Assembly (NCBI RefSeq): GCF_004358665.1 | Contig: NZ_SMZR01000002.1 | Location: 558,001-622,000 of the forward strand | DNA from: Jeotgalibacillus sp. S-D1 | GTDB lineage: Bacteria > Bacillota > Bacilli > Bacillales > Jeotgalibacillaceae | Direction of reading: 5' to 3' | DNA length: 64,000 nt | Part shown: piece after piece, positions 9,412 to 18,539 of the stretch | How the letters are laid out: each line of letters opens with the position of its first letter | How positions within the stretch are numbered: position 1 is the stretch's first letter | The notes under the pieces: generated by a model | Databases searched by the model: none | Seen by the model: the letters and a program-made list of their open reading frames with translations, nothing else | Told to the model about the DNA's origin: nothing | Made by a program: the position numbers and the translations under genes

Positions 9412-9933
9412 TCAGCCCACAATCATCCGTATCGCAATTCCAATCAGAATACTTCCGCCTATCACTTCACTGTATCTGCCTACTGTATGCTTGAGCACTT
9501 GTCCTATTTGAAGACCAACTCTGGTCATAATGGTCGCAAAAATTCCAAACAACGCAACAGCTATCCAGGTGTTTGTATGTGTAACTCCAAGGGTAACACC
9601 TACCGACAGGCTGTCTACACTGACACCAATCGCAAAAACGAACCATCTTGTCCATGTCATCATAACAACAGGGAGACTTCTTCCGATCATACCCGAGCGA
9701 ATCATTTGCAGTCCAACAGCAACTAATAATGCAACTCCCACCCAGCTGACTGTTTGAGAGAGAATGCCTCCTATTAAAATTCCGATAACTGGCATGACAA
9801 CATGAAAAATGCCTACTAATATGCTGCCGCTCCATTTTTCGGACTCCTTAATCCCCTGAGCACCAATCGCAATACTGGCTGAAAAAGCATCCATTCCCAG
9901 CCCCACCGCAAGCCATACAATGAGGTCCACCAA
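9412..9933 (-). CDS. mntP: Manganese efflux pump MntP
   Basis: Exports Mn2+ across the cytoplasmic membrane. The 173-residue protein is almost all hydrophobic with about six membrane segments. The duplicated MntP motifs with buried Asp residues are visible: LGMDAFSASIAIG near residue 13 and VSVDSLSVGVTLG near 103. The start is a GTG preceded by GAGGGGGA. In B. subtilis ywlD (mntP) also neighbours ywlC, so synteny agrees. No yybP-ykoY manganese riboswitch is recognisable in the short upstream region. Confidence 0.9.
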   Translation of the reverse strand: MVDLIVWLAVGLGMDAFSASIAIGAQGIKESEKWSGSILVGIFHVVMPVIGILIGGILSQTVSWVGVALLVAVGLQMIRSGMIGRSLPVVMMTWTRWFVFAIGVSVDSLSVGVTLGVTHTNTWIAVALFGIFATIMTRVGLQIGQVLKHTVGRYSEVIGGSILIGIAIRMIVG

Positions 9934-10030
9934 ATCCCCCTCTCCCCTGCTCCTACATTGACTTTATGCTCTTTGGAGGAAATGAAGAACTTGATCACCC
10001 TCAATTTACGGATGTTTTTCATTATTATGT

Positions 10031-10063
10031 AAAAAACGCCTCTATAGATAAAAGAGACGTTTT
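10031..10063 (-). terminator. Intrinsic terminator after ywlC
   Basis: On the minus strand AACGTCTCT pairs with AGAGGCGTT (one G-U), followed by TTTTTT, 5 bp after the ywlC stop codon. Confidence 0.85.
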
Positions 10064-10067
10064 CATC

Positions 10068-11117
10068 TTATTCATTTTCCGTCAGCCACTTATGCCCTGC
10101 TGCTTTAACCAGACGATTCATTATGGCAGCGCCTATACCGGTTGGTTCAACGCTCTGGGCCAAAATGATATCCACAGCTTCATTGTCGAAAGCGCGAATG
10201 CTGTCATACAGGGAATGCGCGGTTGTTGATAAGTCTTCCTCACTTCCACAAGCCACTAAAAAGTCCGCATGAAGATGACTGATGGTTTCCACTGTCGCCA
10301 TTACGCCAACTTTTTTTCCAGTCTGCTGAAAGGAGATGATGGTTTCCTGCAGCCATTTATCTGAGCCCTTGGTTACAAAAAGCGGGGCGGTCGGAGCATA
10401 ATGAGTATATTTCATACCTGGAGATCTCGGCTTTTCTATTTGTTCTTCAACAGACGGATCAATCACAGCATATCCAATGCATTCCACAATCTCTTCGTAA
10501 GAAACCCCGCCAGGTCTTAAAATAGCCGGAGGCGTCACTGTGCAATCCAGCACTGTGGATTCTACTCCTACCCCCGTCTCTCCGCCATCCACAATTCCTG
10601 CAATCCGGCCGTGTAAATCATGATACACATGGTCAGCTGAGGTAGGGCTTGGTTTCCCGCTTCTGTTGGCACTTGGTGCGGCAATCGGTTTTCCGGCTGC
10701 TTCAATGATCGAAAGCGCGACAGGATGATCCGGCATACGTATTCCTACTGTGTCCAGACCTGCTGTCACCAAATCAGAAAACACTCCTTCTTTCTTTTTG
10801 AAAATGAGTGTAAGAGGTCCTGGCCAAAACTGCTCAATTAGTTTCCCGGCCTGGTTATCCACATGTTCAACAATATCATGGAGTTGTTTTTTTGAGGAGA
10901 TATGGACAATTAGAGGGTTATCGGAGGGTCTTCCCTTTGCTTCGAAAATCCCTTGCACAGCCTGGTCGCTTGTAGCATCTGCCCCAAGGCCATAGACTGT
11001 CTCTGTTGGAAAGGCAACTGTTTTTCCTTCGCGTAATAATTGCGCTGCCTGTTCTATCTGTGGATATTTCAAAATTTTATCCACATTTTTATCCACACTC
11101 CACTGCGTGGTATTCAT
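10068..11117 (-). CDS. ywlC: Threonylcarbamoyl-AMP synthase (Sua5/YwlC)
   Basis: Makes threonylcarbamoyl-AMP from threonine, bicarbonate and ATP, the first step of t6A37 tRNA modification. It is the two-domain Sua5 form of about 349 residues: an N-terminal YrdC domain (GKTVAFPTETVYGLGADA near residue 32, KGRPSDNPLIVH near 62, SANRSGKPSPT near 150), a linker containing PRSPGMKYTHYAP, and the C-terminal Sua5 domain. The ATG at 11117 has GGGAG 9 nt upstream; an ATG at 11126 would overlap that site. Its first codons and leader carry several DnaA boxes. Confidence 0.94.
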   Translation of the reverse strand: MNTTQWSVDKNVDKILKYPQIEQAAQLLREGKTVAFPTETVYGLGADATSDQAVQGIFEAKGRPSDNPLIVHISSKKQLHDIVEHVDNQAGKLIEQFWPGPLTLIFKKKEGVFSDLVTAGLDTVGIRMPDHPVALSIIEAAGKPIAAPSANRSGKPSPTSADHVYHDLHGRIAGIVDGGETGVGVESTVLDCTVTPPAILRPGGVSYEEIVECIGYAVIDPSVEEQIEKPRSPGMKYTHYAPTAPLFVTKGSDKWLQETIISFQQTGKKVGVMATVETISHLHADFLVACGSEEDLSTTAHSLYDSIRAFDNEAVDIILAQSVEPTGIGAAIMNRLVKAAGHKWLTENE

Positions 11118-11320
11118 GTGAATCATCTCCCAAATTATTTTTACTTTTAATCGATTTATTAATTTAGTATAGGATTTTTCTTAATTTATCAGGACATCTC
11201 TCAAATTATTAGTATATTATACTCTTTTTAATCAACAGATAATTGGAGGTTGTCCACAAACTGTGTATAACTTTGTTCATTTTGTGCACAACTCTGTGAA
11301 TAATTGAACGGTTATCCTCA
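11059..11320. promoter_or_regulatory. DnaA-box cluster at ywlC/spoIIR
   Basis: Four perfect TTATNCACA boxes lie at 11077-11085, 11089-11097, 11262-11270 and 11295-11303 (the last two inverted). Four single-mismatch boxes lie at 11059-11067, 11250-11258, 11282-11290 and 11312-11320. Two more single-mismatch copies are inside spoIIR (11415-11423, 11484-11492). I recall that ywlC is among the B. subtilis loci with stable DnaA binding outside oriC; this cannot be checked here. No replication origin genes are nearby, so a titration or regulatory role is more likely than an origin. Confidence 0.75.
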
Positions 11321-11327
11321 TTTCACT

Positions 11328-11933
11328 TTAATTTGTTATCCAATCCCATCCTTTGTGAAACCAGTTAACAATATAGGATTCCACTTCCACATCTTCACTG
11401 GATAAATCTTTTTCTGGGGATAAGTCGGTTTCGCACTCACTGTCGTCTTTTTTGTCAGCTGCTTTTGCTTTTTTTATTAGCACTTCTCCACAAAGATCCG
11501 GAAAAATAGAACACCACCAGTTTTTCCCCTGACCTTCTCCCAATGTCACAATAACTGTATCAAAAAGTCCTTCCTCATACACCTGCTCGTCTGTTTTCTT
11601 CTGTGGAAACAAGTGTTTTTCAAAGCGCACAGTTGCTGAGTAAGAGATGCCCTCTTCTGCTAATTTCCGCTGGACAAGCTGTTCCCAGTCACCCACATGT
11701 TTCTCCATTTGCTGAATCAGATCTTCTCTATCCCATTGTTCCCCTGCAAGCGTTTGAAGAATTTGTTCCTGAACGAGTGTATAGACCGTTTGTTTTATTG
11801 CTTGATCCTGTTCCTCATCGCTATGGGCCAGTACCCGAAAACGAATGTCCTGATGTTCATTCGCCTCTGCCTGCTGGACCGGCAATAATAATGAGCTTGA
11901 TAGAATTGTTGCGATCAGCCACTTTGTTTTCAT
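11328..11933 (-). CDS. spoIIR: Stage II sporulation protein R
   Basis: Forespore-secreted signal that activates the SpoIIGA protease, which processes pro-sigma-E in the mother cell. The 201-residue product starts MKTKWLIATIL and has a signal peptide ending near AEA at residue 25. The family motif RFRVLAHSDEEQDQAIK follows directly and matches the SpoIIR consensus R-A-x-S-D-x-x-x-D-Q-x-x-K. The ATG at 11933 has GGGGGA 6 nt upstream, better than an ATG at 11966. The end is acidic and ends in VNWFHKGWDWI. The order ywlC-spoIIR-prmC-prfA follows B. subtilis. Confidence 0.9.
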   Translation of the reverse strand: MKTKWLIATILSSSLLLPVQQAEANEHQDIRFRVLAHSDEEQDQAIKQTVYTLVQEQILQTLAGEQWDREDLIQQMEKHVGDWEQLVQRKLAEEGISYSATVRFEKHLFPQKKTDEQVYEEGLFDTVIVTLGEGQGKNWWCSIFPDLCGEVLIKKAKAADKKDDSECETDLSPEKDLSSEDVEVESYIVNWFHKGWDWITN

Positions 11934-11987
11934 CGTCGTTCCCCCACATGCTTTGATACACGTCATTGTGGACGAACTATTGCTTTT

Positions 11988-12857
11988 TTAAACATCAGGT
12001 AAAAGACGACAAAAAACCATGCGGTCTTTTCCATTAATGTCGAATACGATGTCTACCTCATCTTTTGGGAAAGATGCTTTTAATAAACCGGCAACCTGTT
12101 CGCCCTGCCCAGCTCCGACCTCAAACCCAATCATCCCCGGCCGATTCATGAATTCAGGAAGCTGCTCACACATTCTTCTGTACAAAATCAGCCCTTCTTC
12201 TTCTGCAAAAAGTGCCTGATGCGGTTCATGATCCACCACAATATCAGACATGCCCTCCAGGTCCCCGTGTGGAATGTATGGCGGATTGGAAAGCACCAGA
12301 TCGAATGTCATTGAGGCATCCAAATCAGCTAATAAATCGCCTTGAGCAAACTGGACTTCAGCTTTCAGCTTCTTTGCATTTTCTTTTGCAACCGCCAGCG
12401 CCTCGGATGAAATGTCAACAGCCGTGACCTGCCAGGATGGGCGCTCAAGCTTCAACGTAATCGCAATGGCACCGCTGCCTGTTCCGATATCTGCGCAATG
12501 TAATGACTGACCTTTAGCAAAAATGCCCGCACTTCGTTCTAGTCCATAATAAATCAGTTCTTCCGTTTCAGGACGGGGAATTAACACATGGGAATTGACA
12601 ATGTAATCACGTCCATAAAATGATTCAGAACCAATAATATGCTGCACCGGCGTGCCAGCAGCATGTTCTTCGATCATCTTTTTAAACTGATAGACATCAC
12701 TTTCTTTCATCTCTTCACGGATATTCGTGTAAAAAGCCGTATAATCCAATTGAAGTACATGGCGCAGCAATAATTCCGCCCCATGCTTTTCACGATTAAA
12801 GTCTTCTAAATAAGAAGAAGCCCAATTAAGGGCCTCAAAAATTTTAAAATTCGCCAT
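11988..12857 (-). CDS. prmC: Release factor glutamine methyltransferase
   Basis: Methylates the Gln of the GGQ motif in release factors RF1 and RF2 using SAM. Class I methyltransferase signs: SAM-binding [12 protein letters not shown] near residue 118 and the catalytic NPPYIP motif near 190. The N-terminal helical substrate-binding domain is present (LLRHVLQ). 289 residues is normal. It overlaps the end of prfA by 14 bp, so enzyme and substrate are translationally coupled. Confidence 0.95.
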   Translation of the reverse strand: MANFKIFEALNWASSYLEDFNREKHGAELLLRHVLQLDYTAFYTNIREEMKESDVYQFKKMIEEHAAGTPVQHIIGSESFYGRDYIVNSHVLIPRPETEELIYYGLERSAGIFAKGQSLHCADIGTGSGAIAITLKLERPSWQVTAVDISSEALAVAKENAKKLKAEVQFAQGDLLADLDASMTFDLVLSNPPYIPHGDLEGMSDIVVDHEPHQALFAEEEGLILYRRMCEQLPEFMNRPGMIGFEVGAGQGEQVAGLLKASFPKDEVDIVFDINGKDRMVFCRLLPDV

Positions 12858-13923
12858 TATTCATGGACTCCATTTTAGCTGATTGCTCTTCCATAATCAG
12901 CGCTTCGATAACCTCATCCATTTTACCCTGCAAAATCTGATCGAGCTTCTGAATCGTCAGACCAATTCGGTGGTCTGTCACCCGATTTTGAGGGAAATTA
13001 TACGTACGAATCCGTTCAGAACGATCACCGGAGCCAACAGCAGATTTTCTGACTGCATCATATTCTGCCTGCGCTTCCTGCTGAAACTTGTCATAAACAC
13101 GAGCACGCAATAATTTCATGGCTTTTTCTTTATTTTTGATTTGGGATTTTTCATCTTGAATAGATGCAACGATCCCCGTAGGAACATGTGTAAGACGGAC
13201 GGCTGACATCGTGGTATTAACCGATTGTCCGCCCGGTCCGCTTGAAGCAAAGGTATCCACGCGGATATCTTTGTCATGAATTTCGATTTCCACTTCTTCT
13301 GTCTCAGGCAAACAGGCTACTGTTGCCGTTGATGTATGAATACGTCCGCCTGATTCCGTTTCAGGAACACGTTGGACACGGTGAGCACCATTCTCGTATT
13401 TCATATGGGAATAAGCACCGTTTCCGTTGATTATGAAAATGATCTCTTTATATCCGCCCACACCTGTTGTGCTGGCTTCAATCACTTCAATTTTCCAGCC
13501 GCGCGATTCTGCATATCGGCTGTACATGCGATAAAGATCGCCCGCAAACAAAGCAGCTTCATCTCCGCCAGCCGCGCCGCGAATTTCCATGATAACGTTT
13601 TTATCGTCGTTTGGATCTTTTGGAATTAGTAAAATATGAAGTTTGTCTTCAAGTCCTTCAATTTCTTTTGCTAATTCACTAACCTCTTCTTTAACCATCT
13701 CGCGCATATCAGCATCCAGCTTTTCGTTGAGCATTTCTCTGGCTTCTTTATGCTGCTGATATACTTCTTTATATTGGCGGTACGTCTCCACAGTTTCAGT
13801 CATATCAGACTGTTCCTTTGAGTACTCGCGCAGTTTATTCGTGTCGTTCACGATTTCCGGGTCACTAAGCATTTCATTTAATTTATCATAACGGTCTTCT
13901 ACCGCCTGCAATCGATCGAACAT
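12844..13923 (-). CDS. prfA: Peptide chain release factor 1
   Basis: Reads UAA and UAG stop codons in the ribosomal A site and triggers peptide release. The 359 residues include the catalytic GGQ loop ([12 protein letters not shown] near residue 230), methylated by the adjacent PrmC, and the class I RF core [19 protein letters not shown] near 118. The codon-recognition region carries a PETE-like segment rather than the RF2 SPF, consistent with RF1. The start [15 protein letters not shown] is typical and has AGAGGTGAA upstream. Confidence 0.96.
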   Translation of the reverse strand: MFDRLQAVEDRYDKLNEMLSDPEIVNDTNKLREYSKEQSDMTETVETYRQYKEVYQQHKEAREMLNEKLDADMREMVKEEVSELAKEIEGLEDKLHILLIPKDPNDDKNVIMEIRGAAGGDEAALFAGDLYRMYSRYAESRGWKIEVIEASTTGVGGYKEIIFIINGNGAYSHMKYENGAHRVQRVPETESGGRIHTSTATVACLPETEEVEIEIHDKDIRVDTFASSGPGGQSVNTTMSAVRLTHVPTGIVASIQDEKSQIKNKEKAMKLLRARVYDKFQQEAQAEYDAVRKSAVGSGDRSERIRTYNFPQNRVTDHRIGLTIQKLDQILQGKMDEVIEALIMEEQSAKMESMNNGEF

Positions 13924-14223
13924 TTCTCTTCACCTCTCTAGATAGTATATCCGATGGCCGGTAGGTAGACAATGATTTTAGTGGAAATGGGCGGGCGAGT
14001 ATATAGAAGTCCTCAACTTTACCCCCCAGGAAAAATCCAGCAGGGTCGAAACGTATATACTGGCAAAGTAACGGATGAACTTATTGTCGCATTCTTTCCA
14101 CCTTTTTATGCGTCCTGCACTGCATTCATTCAACTTAACAGCATTTTATACTAGTATTTTATATTTTTATAAACAAAAAAAGCACCCGTATCTGCTGAGC
14201 GCTTTTTTCCATTAATCATAATT
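13924..14223. other. prfA-tdk intergenic region
   Basis: Contains the prfA ribosome-binding and promoter region at its left end and the tdk terminator at its right end. A small rightward open frame at 13972-14154 has no ribosome site or recognisable product. Nothing else is supported. Confidence 0.5.
14174..14204 (-). terminator. Intrinsic terminator after tdk
   Basis: Minus-strand AAGCGCTC pairs with GGGTGCTT (G-U pairs included) and is followed by a T-rich run, 20 bp after the tdk stop. Confidence 0.75.
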
Positions 14224-14832
14224 TTATTTCCTGGACATTTCCCCTGAAACCGTTACGCCGGTTGGCACTTCATGGTGATGTCTGCAGCGGGGTTCATATG
14301 CTTCTGATGCACCAACTAAAATGATAGGATCGTCATATCCGGCCGGTTTGCCCTCTATCAGACGCTGAGTACGGCTGGCTGGTGATCCGCAGACTGCACA
14401 AACTGCCTGAAGCTTGGTTACCTGCTCAGCCAATGCCATTAAATGGGGAACGGGACCGAATGGTTCACCTTTAAAATCCTGATCAAGTCCGGCGGTTACG
14501 ACACGGTATCCCTGATCTGCCAGCTGAGTTACTACATCAATGATGCCGTTATCGAAAAACTGGACCTCATCAATTGCAATCAGATCAGCTTTTGTTGTCA
14601 CCAGGTCCAGGATTTCTGAAGAGCTTTCAACAGGAACAGCAATAACGGAAGCACCGTTATGCGATACAATCGCCTCTTCACTATACCGGTCATCAAGCTT
14701 CGGTTTAAATACTAATATATGCTGACGCGCAAACTGCGCCCTTCTTACCCGCCGGATCAGCTCCTCCGACTTTCCTGAAAACATACTGCCGCAAATGACT
14801 TCAACCCAACCCGTCTGTTTCATTACATACAC
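14224..14832 (-). CDS. tdk: Thymidine kinase
   Basis: Phosphorylates thymidine with ATP in the pyrimidine salvage pathway. It is a type II enzyme: P-loop [16 protein letters not shown] near residue 12, DEVQFF near 90, and the C-terminal zinc site formed by CAVCG near 145 and CRHHH near 186. I chose the GTG at 14832 (VYVMKQTGW) because it aligns with the B. subtilis Tdk start MYIMKQSGW and has AAGGAG 11 nt upstream; the internal ATG at 14823 is possible. The order tdk-rpmE-rho is conserved in Bacillus. Confidence 0.94.
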   Translation of the reverse strand: MYVMKQTGWVEVICGSMFSGKSEELIRRVRRAQFARQHILVFKPKLDDRYSEEAIVSHNGASVIAVPVESSSEILDLVTTKADLIAIDEVQFFDNGIIDVVTQLADQGYRVVTAGLDQDFKGEPFGPVPHLMALAEQVTKLQAVCAVCGSPASRTQRLIEGKPAGYDDPIILVGASEAYEPRCRHHHEVPTGVTVSGEMSRK

Positions 14833-15139
14833 CAGAAATACAGCTCCTTCCTTGCAGTTGCTTTTGTACAATGTGAGGATCTAAATCCATTCATAAAAAA
14901 GCACTAAATCACTCTATATCAACGCTCTATGTATAAAAAAGAAAAGAATGATCTCCATTGATACTAGTTATGCACAGGAGTCATTCATCGATTTTACCAT
15001 TGATCTTTTTTTCATTTTACGTTTTTCGTTTAGCGGGAACAAGGGGGAATATTGACCTAATTCGTCAATTTCCCTCTTTATTTTTCCCATTTTTGCCGTA
15101 AAAAAACAGGCAAGACAATTTCTCTTGCCTGTTTTGATA
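14833..15139. other. rpmE-tdk intergenic region
   Basis: Holds the rpmE terminator (15100-15134) and, further left, an AT-rich stretch presumed to carry the tdk promoter. Open frames here lack ribosome sites and recognisable products. Nothing else is supported. Confidence 0.45.
15100..15134 (-). terminator. Intrinsic terminator after rpmE
   Basis: Minus-strand ACAGGCAAGA pairs with TCTTGCCTGT and is followed by seven T residues, just after the rpmE stop codon. Confidence 0.92.
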
Positions 15140-15346
15140 TTACTGTTCTTTAAGACCGTATTTTTTGTTGAAGCGATCAACACGGCCATCAGCTGCTGCG
15201 AATTTTTGACGTCCTGTGTAGAATGGGTGACACTCAGCACAAACCTCAACACGAATGTCTTCTTTCACAGAACCAGTTTCAAATTCATTACCGCAAGTAC
15301 AAGAAACCTTTGCGATTTTGTAATTTGGATGAATTCCTGCTCTCAT
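15140..15346 (-). CDS. rpmE: 50S ribosomal protein L31, zinc-binding type
   Basis: Large-subunit protein that helps bridge 50S and 30S. The start [10 protein letters not shown] is chosen at 15346: it aligns with B. subtilis L31 and has AAGGAG 9 nt upstream. 68 residues is the normal length. The zinc ligands are present as CTCGNEF near residue 13 and [13 protein letters not shown] near 33, so this is the zinc-containing paralogue, not the zinc-free form induced under zinc starvation. It lies between rho and tdk as in B. subtilis. Confidence 0.96.
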   Translation of the reverse strand: MRAGIHPNYKIAKVSCTCGNEFETGSVKEDIRVEVCAECHPFYTGRQKFAAADGRVDRFNKKYGLKEQ

Positions 15347-15477
15347 CTCTTTCATCTCCTTCCGCCCTGAACCATCTGGAACAGAGTAAGTACTTACTAT
15401 ATTAGCATGCACCTGATTACTTTTCAAGCACACAGCTTACATTATATCAGCCTGTTTACTGTTAGGCAATACACGTT

Positions 15478-16767
15478 TTATTTGTTTCTGGATGATCCAT
15501 TGGACTGATGGGTTTTCATTTCCTCTGTCAATGTGACAAAAAATTCATCATTGGTTTTTGACTGACGCAGTTTACGAAGGAAACGCTCCGCGAAGTCATG
15601 GGAATCAGAAAGCCCGCGGCGTATCGCCCAAAGTTTATCCAAATGTCCTGCCGGTACAAGAAGCTCTTCTTTACGCGTTCCGCTTCGCTTAATATCGATC
15701 GCAGGGAAAATGCGTCGTTCTGCAAGGTTGCGGTCGAGGTGAAGTTCCATGTTGCCCGTTCCTTTAAATTCTTCATAGATCACTTCGTCCATCCGTGAAC
15801 CGGTATCCACAAGTGCTGTGGCCAGGATTGTCAGGCTTCCACCCTCTTCAATATTCCGTGCAGCACCAAAGAAACGCTTAGGACGGTGGAACGCAGCAGG
15901 GTCAATCCCTCCTGACAGTGTACGGCCGCTCGGCGGTATAACCAGGTTATATGCGCGTGCCAGACGAGTAATACTGTCCATTAAGATAATTACATCACGC
16001 TTATGCTCCACCAGACGCATCGCGCGCTCAAGGACAAGCTCTGCTACTTTAATATGATTTTCTGGCACTTCATCGAAAGTTGAGCTGACAACGTCTGCCT
16101 GCACTGAACGTTCGATATCGGTCACTTCCTCCGGACGTTCATCAATCAGCAGTACAATAAGCTCCGCTTCTGGATGATTCGTTGTAACGGAGTTGGCAAT
16201 TTCCTTCAACAGCATCGTCTTTCCTGCTTTAGGCGGCGCAACGATCAGTCCGCGCTGTCCAAATCCCACCGGCGAAACAAGGTCCATAATACGCGTCGAA
16301 AGAGACTTCGGCTCTGTTTCCAGTTTAATTTGACGGTCTGGATATAAAGGCGTCAGTGCCGGGAAATGAACTCGTTCTTTTGAAGTTTCAGGGTCCTCTC
16401 CATTTACCGCTTCTACGTGCAGCAGGCCAAAGTAGCGTTCGTTTTCTTTAGGCGGACGCACTTTTCCTGATACCTTATCTCCATTACGAAGATCAAAACG
16501 GCGGATTTGAGATGCGGATATGTAAATATCCTCTGAACTAGGCGAATAATTAATCGGGCGCAGGAAGCCAAATCCTTCAGATTGAATGATTTCAAGGACG
16601 CCTTCCATAAAGAAAAAGCCTTCTTGTTCTGCACGGGATTTTAATATAGCGAAAATTAATTCTTTTTTTGTCAGTTTGCTATAGTAGGAAACACGATATT
16701 CCTTGGCTAATTCGTATAATTCCTTAAGCTTCATATTATCAAGCGACGACATTTTTAACTCTTCCAT
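15478..16767 (-). CDS. rho: Transcription termination factor Rho
   Basis: Hexameric RNA helicase that ends transcription at Rho-dependent sites. Domains in order: N-terminal Rho domain ([18 protein letters not shown]), cold-shock-like RNA-binding domain (GFGFLRP near residue 70), RecA-type ATPase with Walker A APPKAGKT near 185 and Walker [14 protein letters not shown] near 265, and the Q-loop/R-loop region. 429 residues matches the family. The ATG at 16767 has only a weak GGTG upstream and no clear Shine-Dalgarno site, so poor or regulated initiation is possible. Confidence 0.96.
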   Translation of the reverse strand: MEELKMSSLDNMKLKELYELAKEYRVSYYSKLTKKELIFAILKSRAEQEGFFFMEGVLEIIQSEGFGFLRPINYSPSSEDIYISASQIRRFDLRNGDKVSGKVRPPKENERYFGLLHVEAVNGEDPETSKERVHFPALTPLYPDRQIKLETEPKSLSTRIMDLVSPVGFGQRGLIVAPPKAGKTMLLKEIANSVTTNHPEAELIVLLIDERPEEVTDIERSVQADVVSSTFDEVPENHIKVAELVLERAMRLVEHKRDVIILMDSITRLARAYNLVIPPSGRTLSGGIDPAAFHRPKRFFGAARNIEEGGSLTILATALVDTGSRMDEVIYEEFKGTGNMELHLDRNLAERRIFPAIDIKRSGTRKEELLVPAGHLDKLWAIRRGLSDSHDFAERFLRKLRQSKTNDEFFVTLTEEMKTHQSNGSSRNK

Positions 16768-17098
16768 AAGGACACCACACTTTTTATATTTTCTGTTCTC
16801 TAGCCATACGTTCTATTGGTTGATTATTCGAAATGGATAAGGGCATGTTGCTAGAAGAAAAGAGGTTGAATGATTTTGAAACGTTGAAGAAACATGAAGA
16901 TCTTATAAACCATCATCATTTTACCTGTTATTGTGTCGACAAGCAATGAATTAATTAGAAAAAAGCCTCGAATGTATATATTTACAAATCGAAGCTTTTA
17001 AGCTGGGTGGCTTTAGTAACGATCACGTTCAAAGTACGAGGGACTTTCGATCCTACTGTTAAAAGACGGTTTACTAAATAGGTAAAAATAACCTTTTG
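16768..17098. other. Upstream region of rho (left part of rho-glpX gap)
   Basis: AT-rich stretch expected to hold the rho promoter on the minus strand, plus the terminator hairpin at 16958-16997. No open frame with a recognisable product is seen. Confidence 0.5.
16958..16997 (-). terminator. Intrinsic terminator upstream of rho
   Basis: Minus-strand AAGCTTCGA (16997-16989) pairs with TCGAGGCTT (16971-16963), with an 17-nt loop and a T-run after it. It ends transcription coming from glpX and the repeat cluster. Confidence 0.8.
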
Positions 17099-17503
17099 AG
17101 GTCGGGGCTGAACGAGCGCCTACCGCTTTTACTTTATCCAGCTCCAGGCGCTAGCCCCTCGAGGTCATAAGTCACGCTGGCCAAGTGGATAAAGAGCATC
17201 CACCCGGCCACCGCGTCTTATGCTTGTCGGGGCTGAACGAGCGCCTTACGCTTTTACTTTATCCAGCTCCAACAGGCAGCTCCTCGGATCGTAAGTCACT
17301 CTGCCATTCAGGCAAAAAGCGCCTGCTTGGCAGATCGCCTTACGTCTGTCGGAGCTAAACGCCTGTTTCCGCTTTTACTCTATCCAGCTCCAGCGGGCAG
17401 GGGCTCGAGGTCACAAGTCAAGTACGATCGGACGGCAAAGAGCGGCCTTCCGTTCGTACTCGCCTTGTGCTTGTCGCCCCTAAACGCCAGCTTCCGCTTT
17501 TAG
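17099..17503. repeat. Cluster of three structured dispersed repeats (R1-R3)
   Basis: Three imperfect tandem units of about 120-150 bp start near 17099, 17225 and 17349. Each contains the invariant stretch CGCTTTTAC(T)TTATCCAGCT in a hairpin loop, and a second hairpin closed by a covarying stem: CATAAG/CTTATG (17166, 17217), CGTAAG/CTTACG (17290, 17339) and CACAAG/CTTGTG (17412, 17464). The cluster ends at the glpX stop codon. Related copies are at 23003 and 34914. Confidence 0.85.
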
Positions 17504-18466
17504 TTATTTCATAACCAGGTTCGGTTTTTTGTTTAGGCTGTGGTTTCCTTCGACGAAGCGGACGGTGCCGGATTTTGCCCGCATGACGAGTGAGTGGGTG
17601 GCTCCGTATGTAGCTTTGAATTGTACGCCTTTCAGGAGCTCTCCATCTGTAATGCCTGTTGCTGCAAAGATTGCGTCATCTCCGCGCACTAAATCTTCCA
17701 TAAGAAGAATTTTGTTTACGTCCAGATTCATTGCTTTGCATCGATCGGCTTCTGCATCGTTTTGAGGAAGCAGTTTTCCCTGGATTTCTCCGCCCAGGCT
17801 TTTTAGGCCGACCGCTGCAATAACGCCTTCGGGTGCGCCGCCTGAACCAAATTAAATGTCCACACCGGTTGCATCAAATGCTGTATTGATGGCACCAGCA
17901 ATGTCGCCGTCCCCGATAAGCTTGATTTTTGCTCCTGCGTCACGCAGTTCCTGGATGATTTTCGCATGGCGTTCACGGTTCAATACAGTTGCCACCACGT
18001 CTTCAATATCTTTATTTTTAGCTCGTGCAACAGCTTTTAAGTTGTCCAGAACTGATGCATTAATGTCTATTTGTCCTATTGCTTCAGGGCCTACCGCAAT
18101 TTTGTCCATATACATGTCAGGTGCATTTAACAGGTTTCCATGATCAGCAACTGCCAGAACGGCAATCGCGTTCCATCCGCCTGATGCAACAATATTCGTA
18201 CCTTCAACAGGATCCACAGCGACGTCAACCCGGGGGCCGTAGCCTGTTCCAAGTTTTTCACCAATATAGAGCATCGGTGCCTCGTCCATCTCTCCCTCTC
18301 CAATTACAACTGTCCCCTTCATTGGAATGGTGTCGAATACGTCTCTCATCGCAGTAGTTGCTGCGTCATCTGCTTCGTTTTTCAGTCCTCTCCCCATCCA
18401 TCTGGCTGAGGCGAGAGCTGCTGCTTCTGTTACACGTACAAGCTCCATTGATAAACTGCGTTCCAT
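17504..18466 (-). pseudogene. glpX: Class II fructose-1,6-bisphosphatase with an in-frame stop
   Basis: GlpX hydrolyses fructose-1,6-bisphosphate in gluconeogenesis. The full-length frame is about 320 codons, the normal size, but a TAA at 17852-17854 interrupts it after [13 protein letters not shown]. The next codons, [21 protein letters not shown], continue the family sequence in the same frame down to MEDLVRGDD and KPNLVMK. The N-terminal part has [23 protein letters not shown] and [13 protein letters not shown] with metal ligands. B. subtilis GlpX, as I recall it, has Leu at this point, so TTA changed to TAA by one base is the likely cause. Translation would give a 204-residue fragment lacking the C-terminal substrate-binding part. 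Sequencing error is the main alternative. Confidence 0.85.
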
Positions 18467-18539
18467 GTTACCCATCCCCTTAACAATGTATTATCGGGAA
18501 TAAGTATAACACATTGAACCCTTAATGTGACATACTAAT

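Noticed and set aside
11059-11320. Replication origin
   Set aside because: DnaA boxes are present, but there is no dnaA/dnaN, no AT-rich unwinding array next to them and the surrounding gene order is that of the ywl region.
13972-14154. Small rightward open frame between prfA and tdk
   Set aside because: No ribosome site, no homology recognised, and it lies over the prfA promoter region.
17504-17731. Independent small gene downstream of glpX
   Set aside because: Its sequence is the C-terminal part of GlpX in the same frame; a separate start is not supported.
17852-17854. Programmed stop-codon readthrough in glpX
   Set aside because: UAA followed by UUU is not a known readthrough context, and glpX is not known to be recoded. 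Mutation or sequencing error is simpler.
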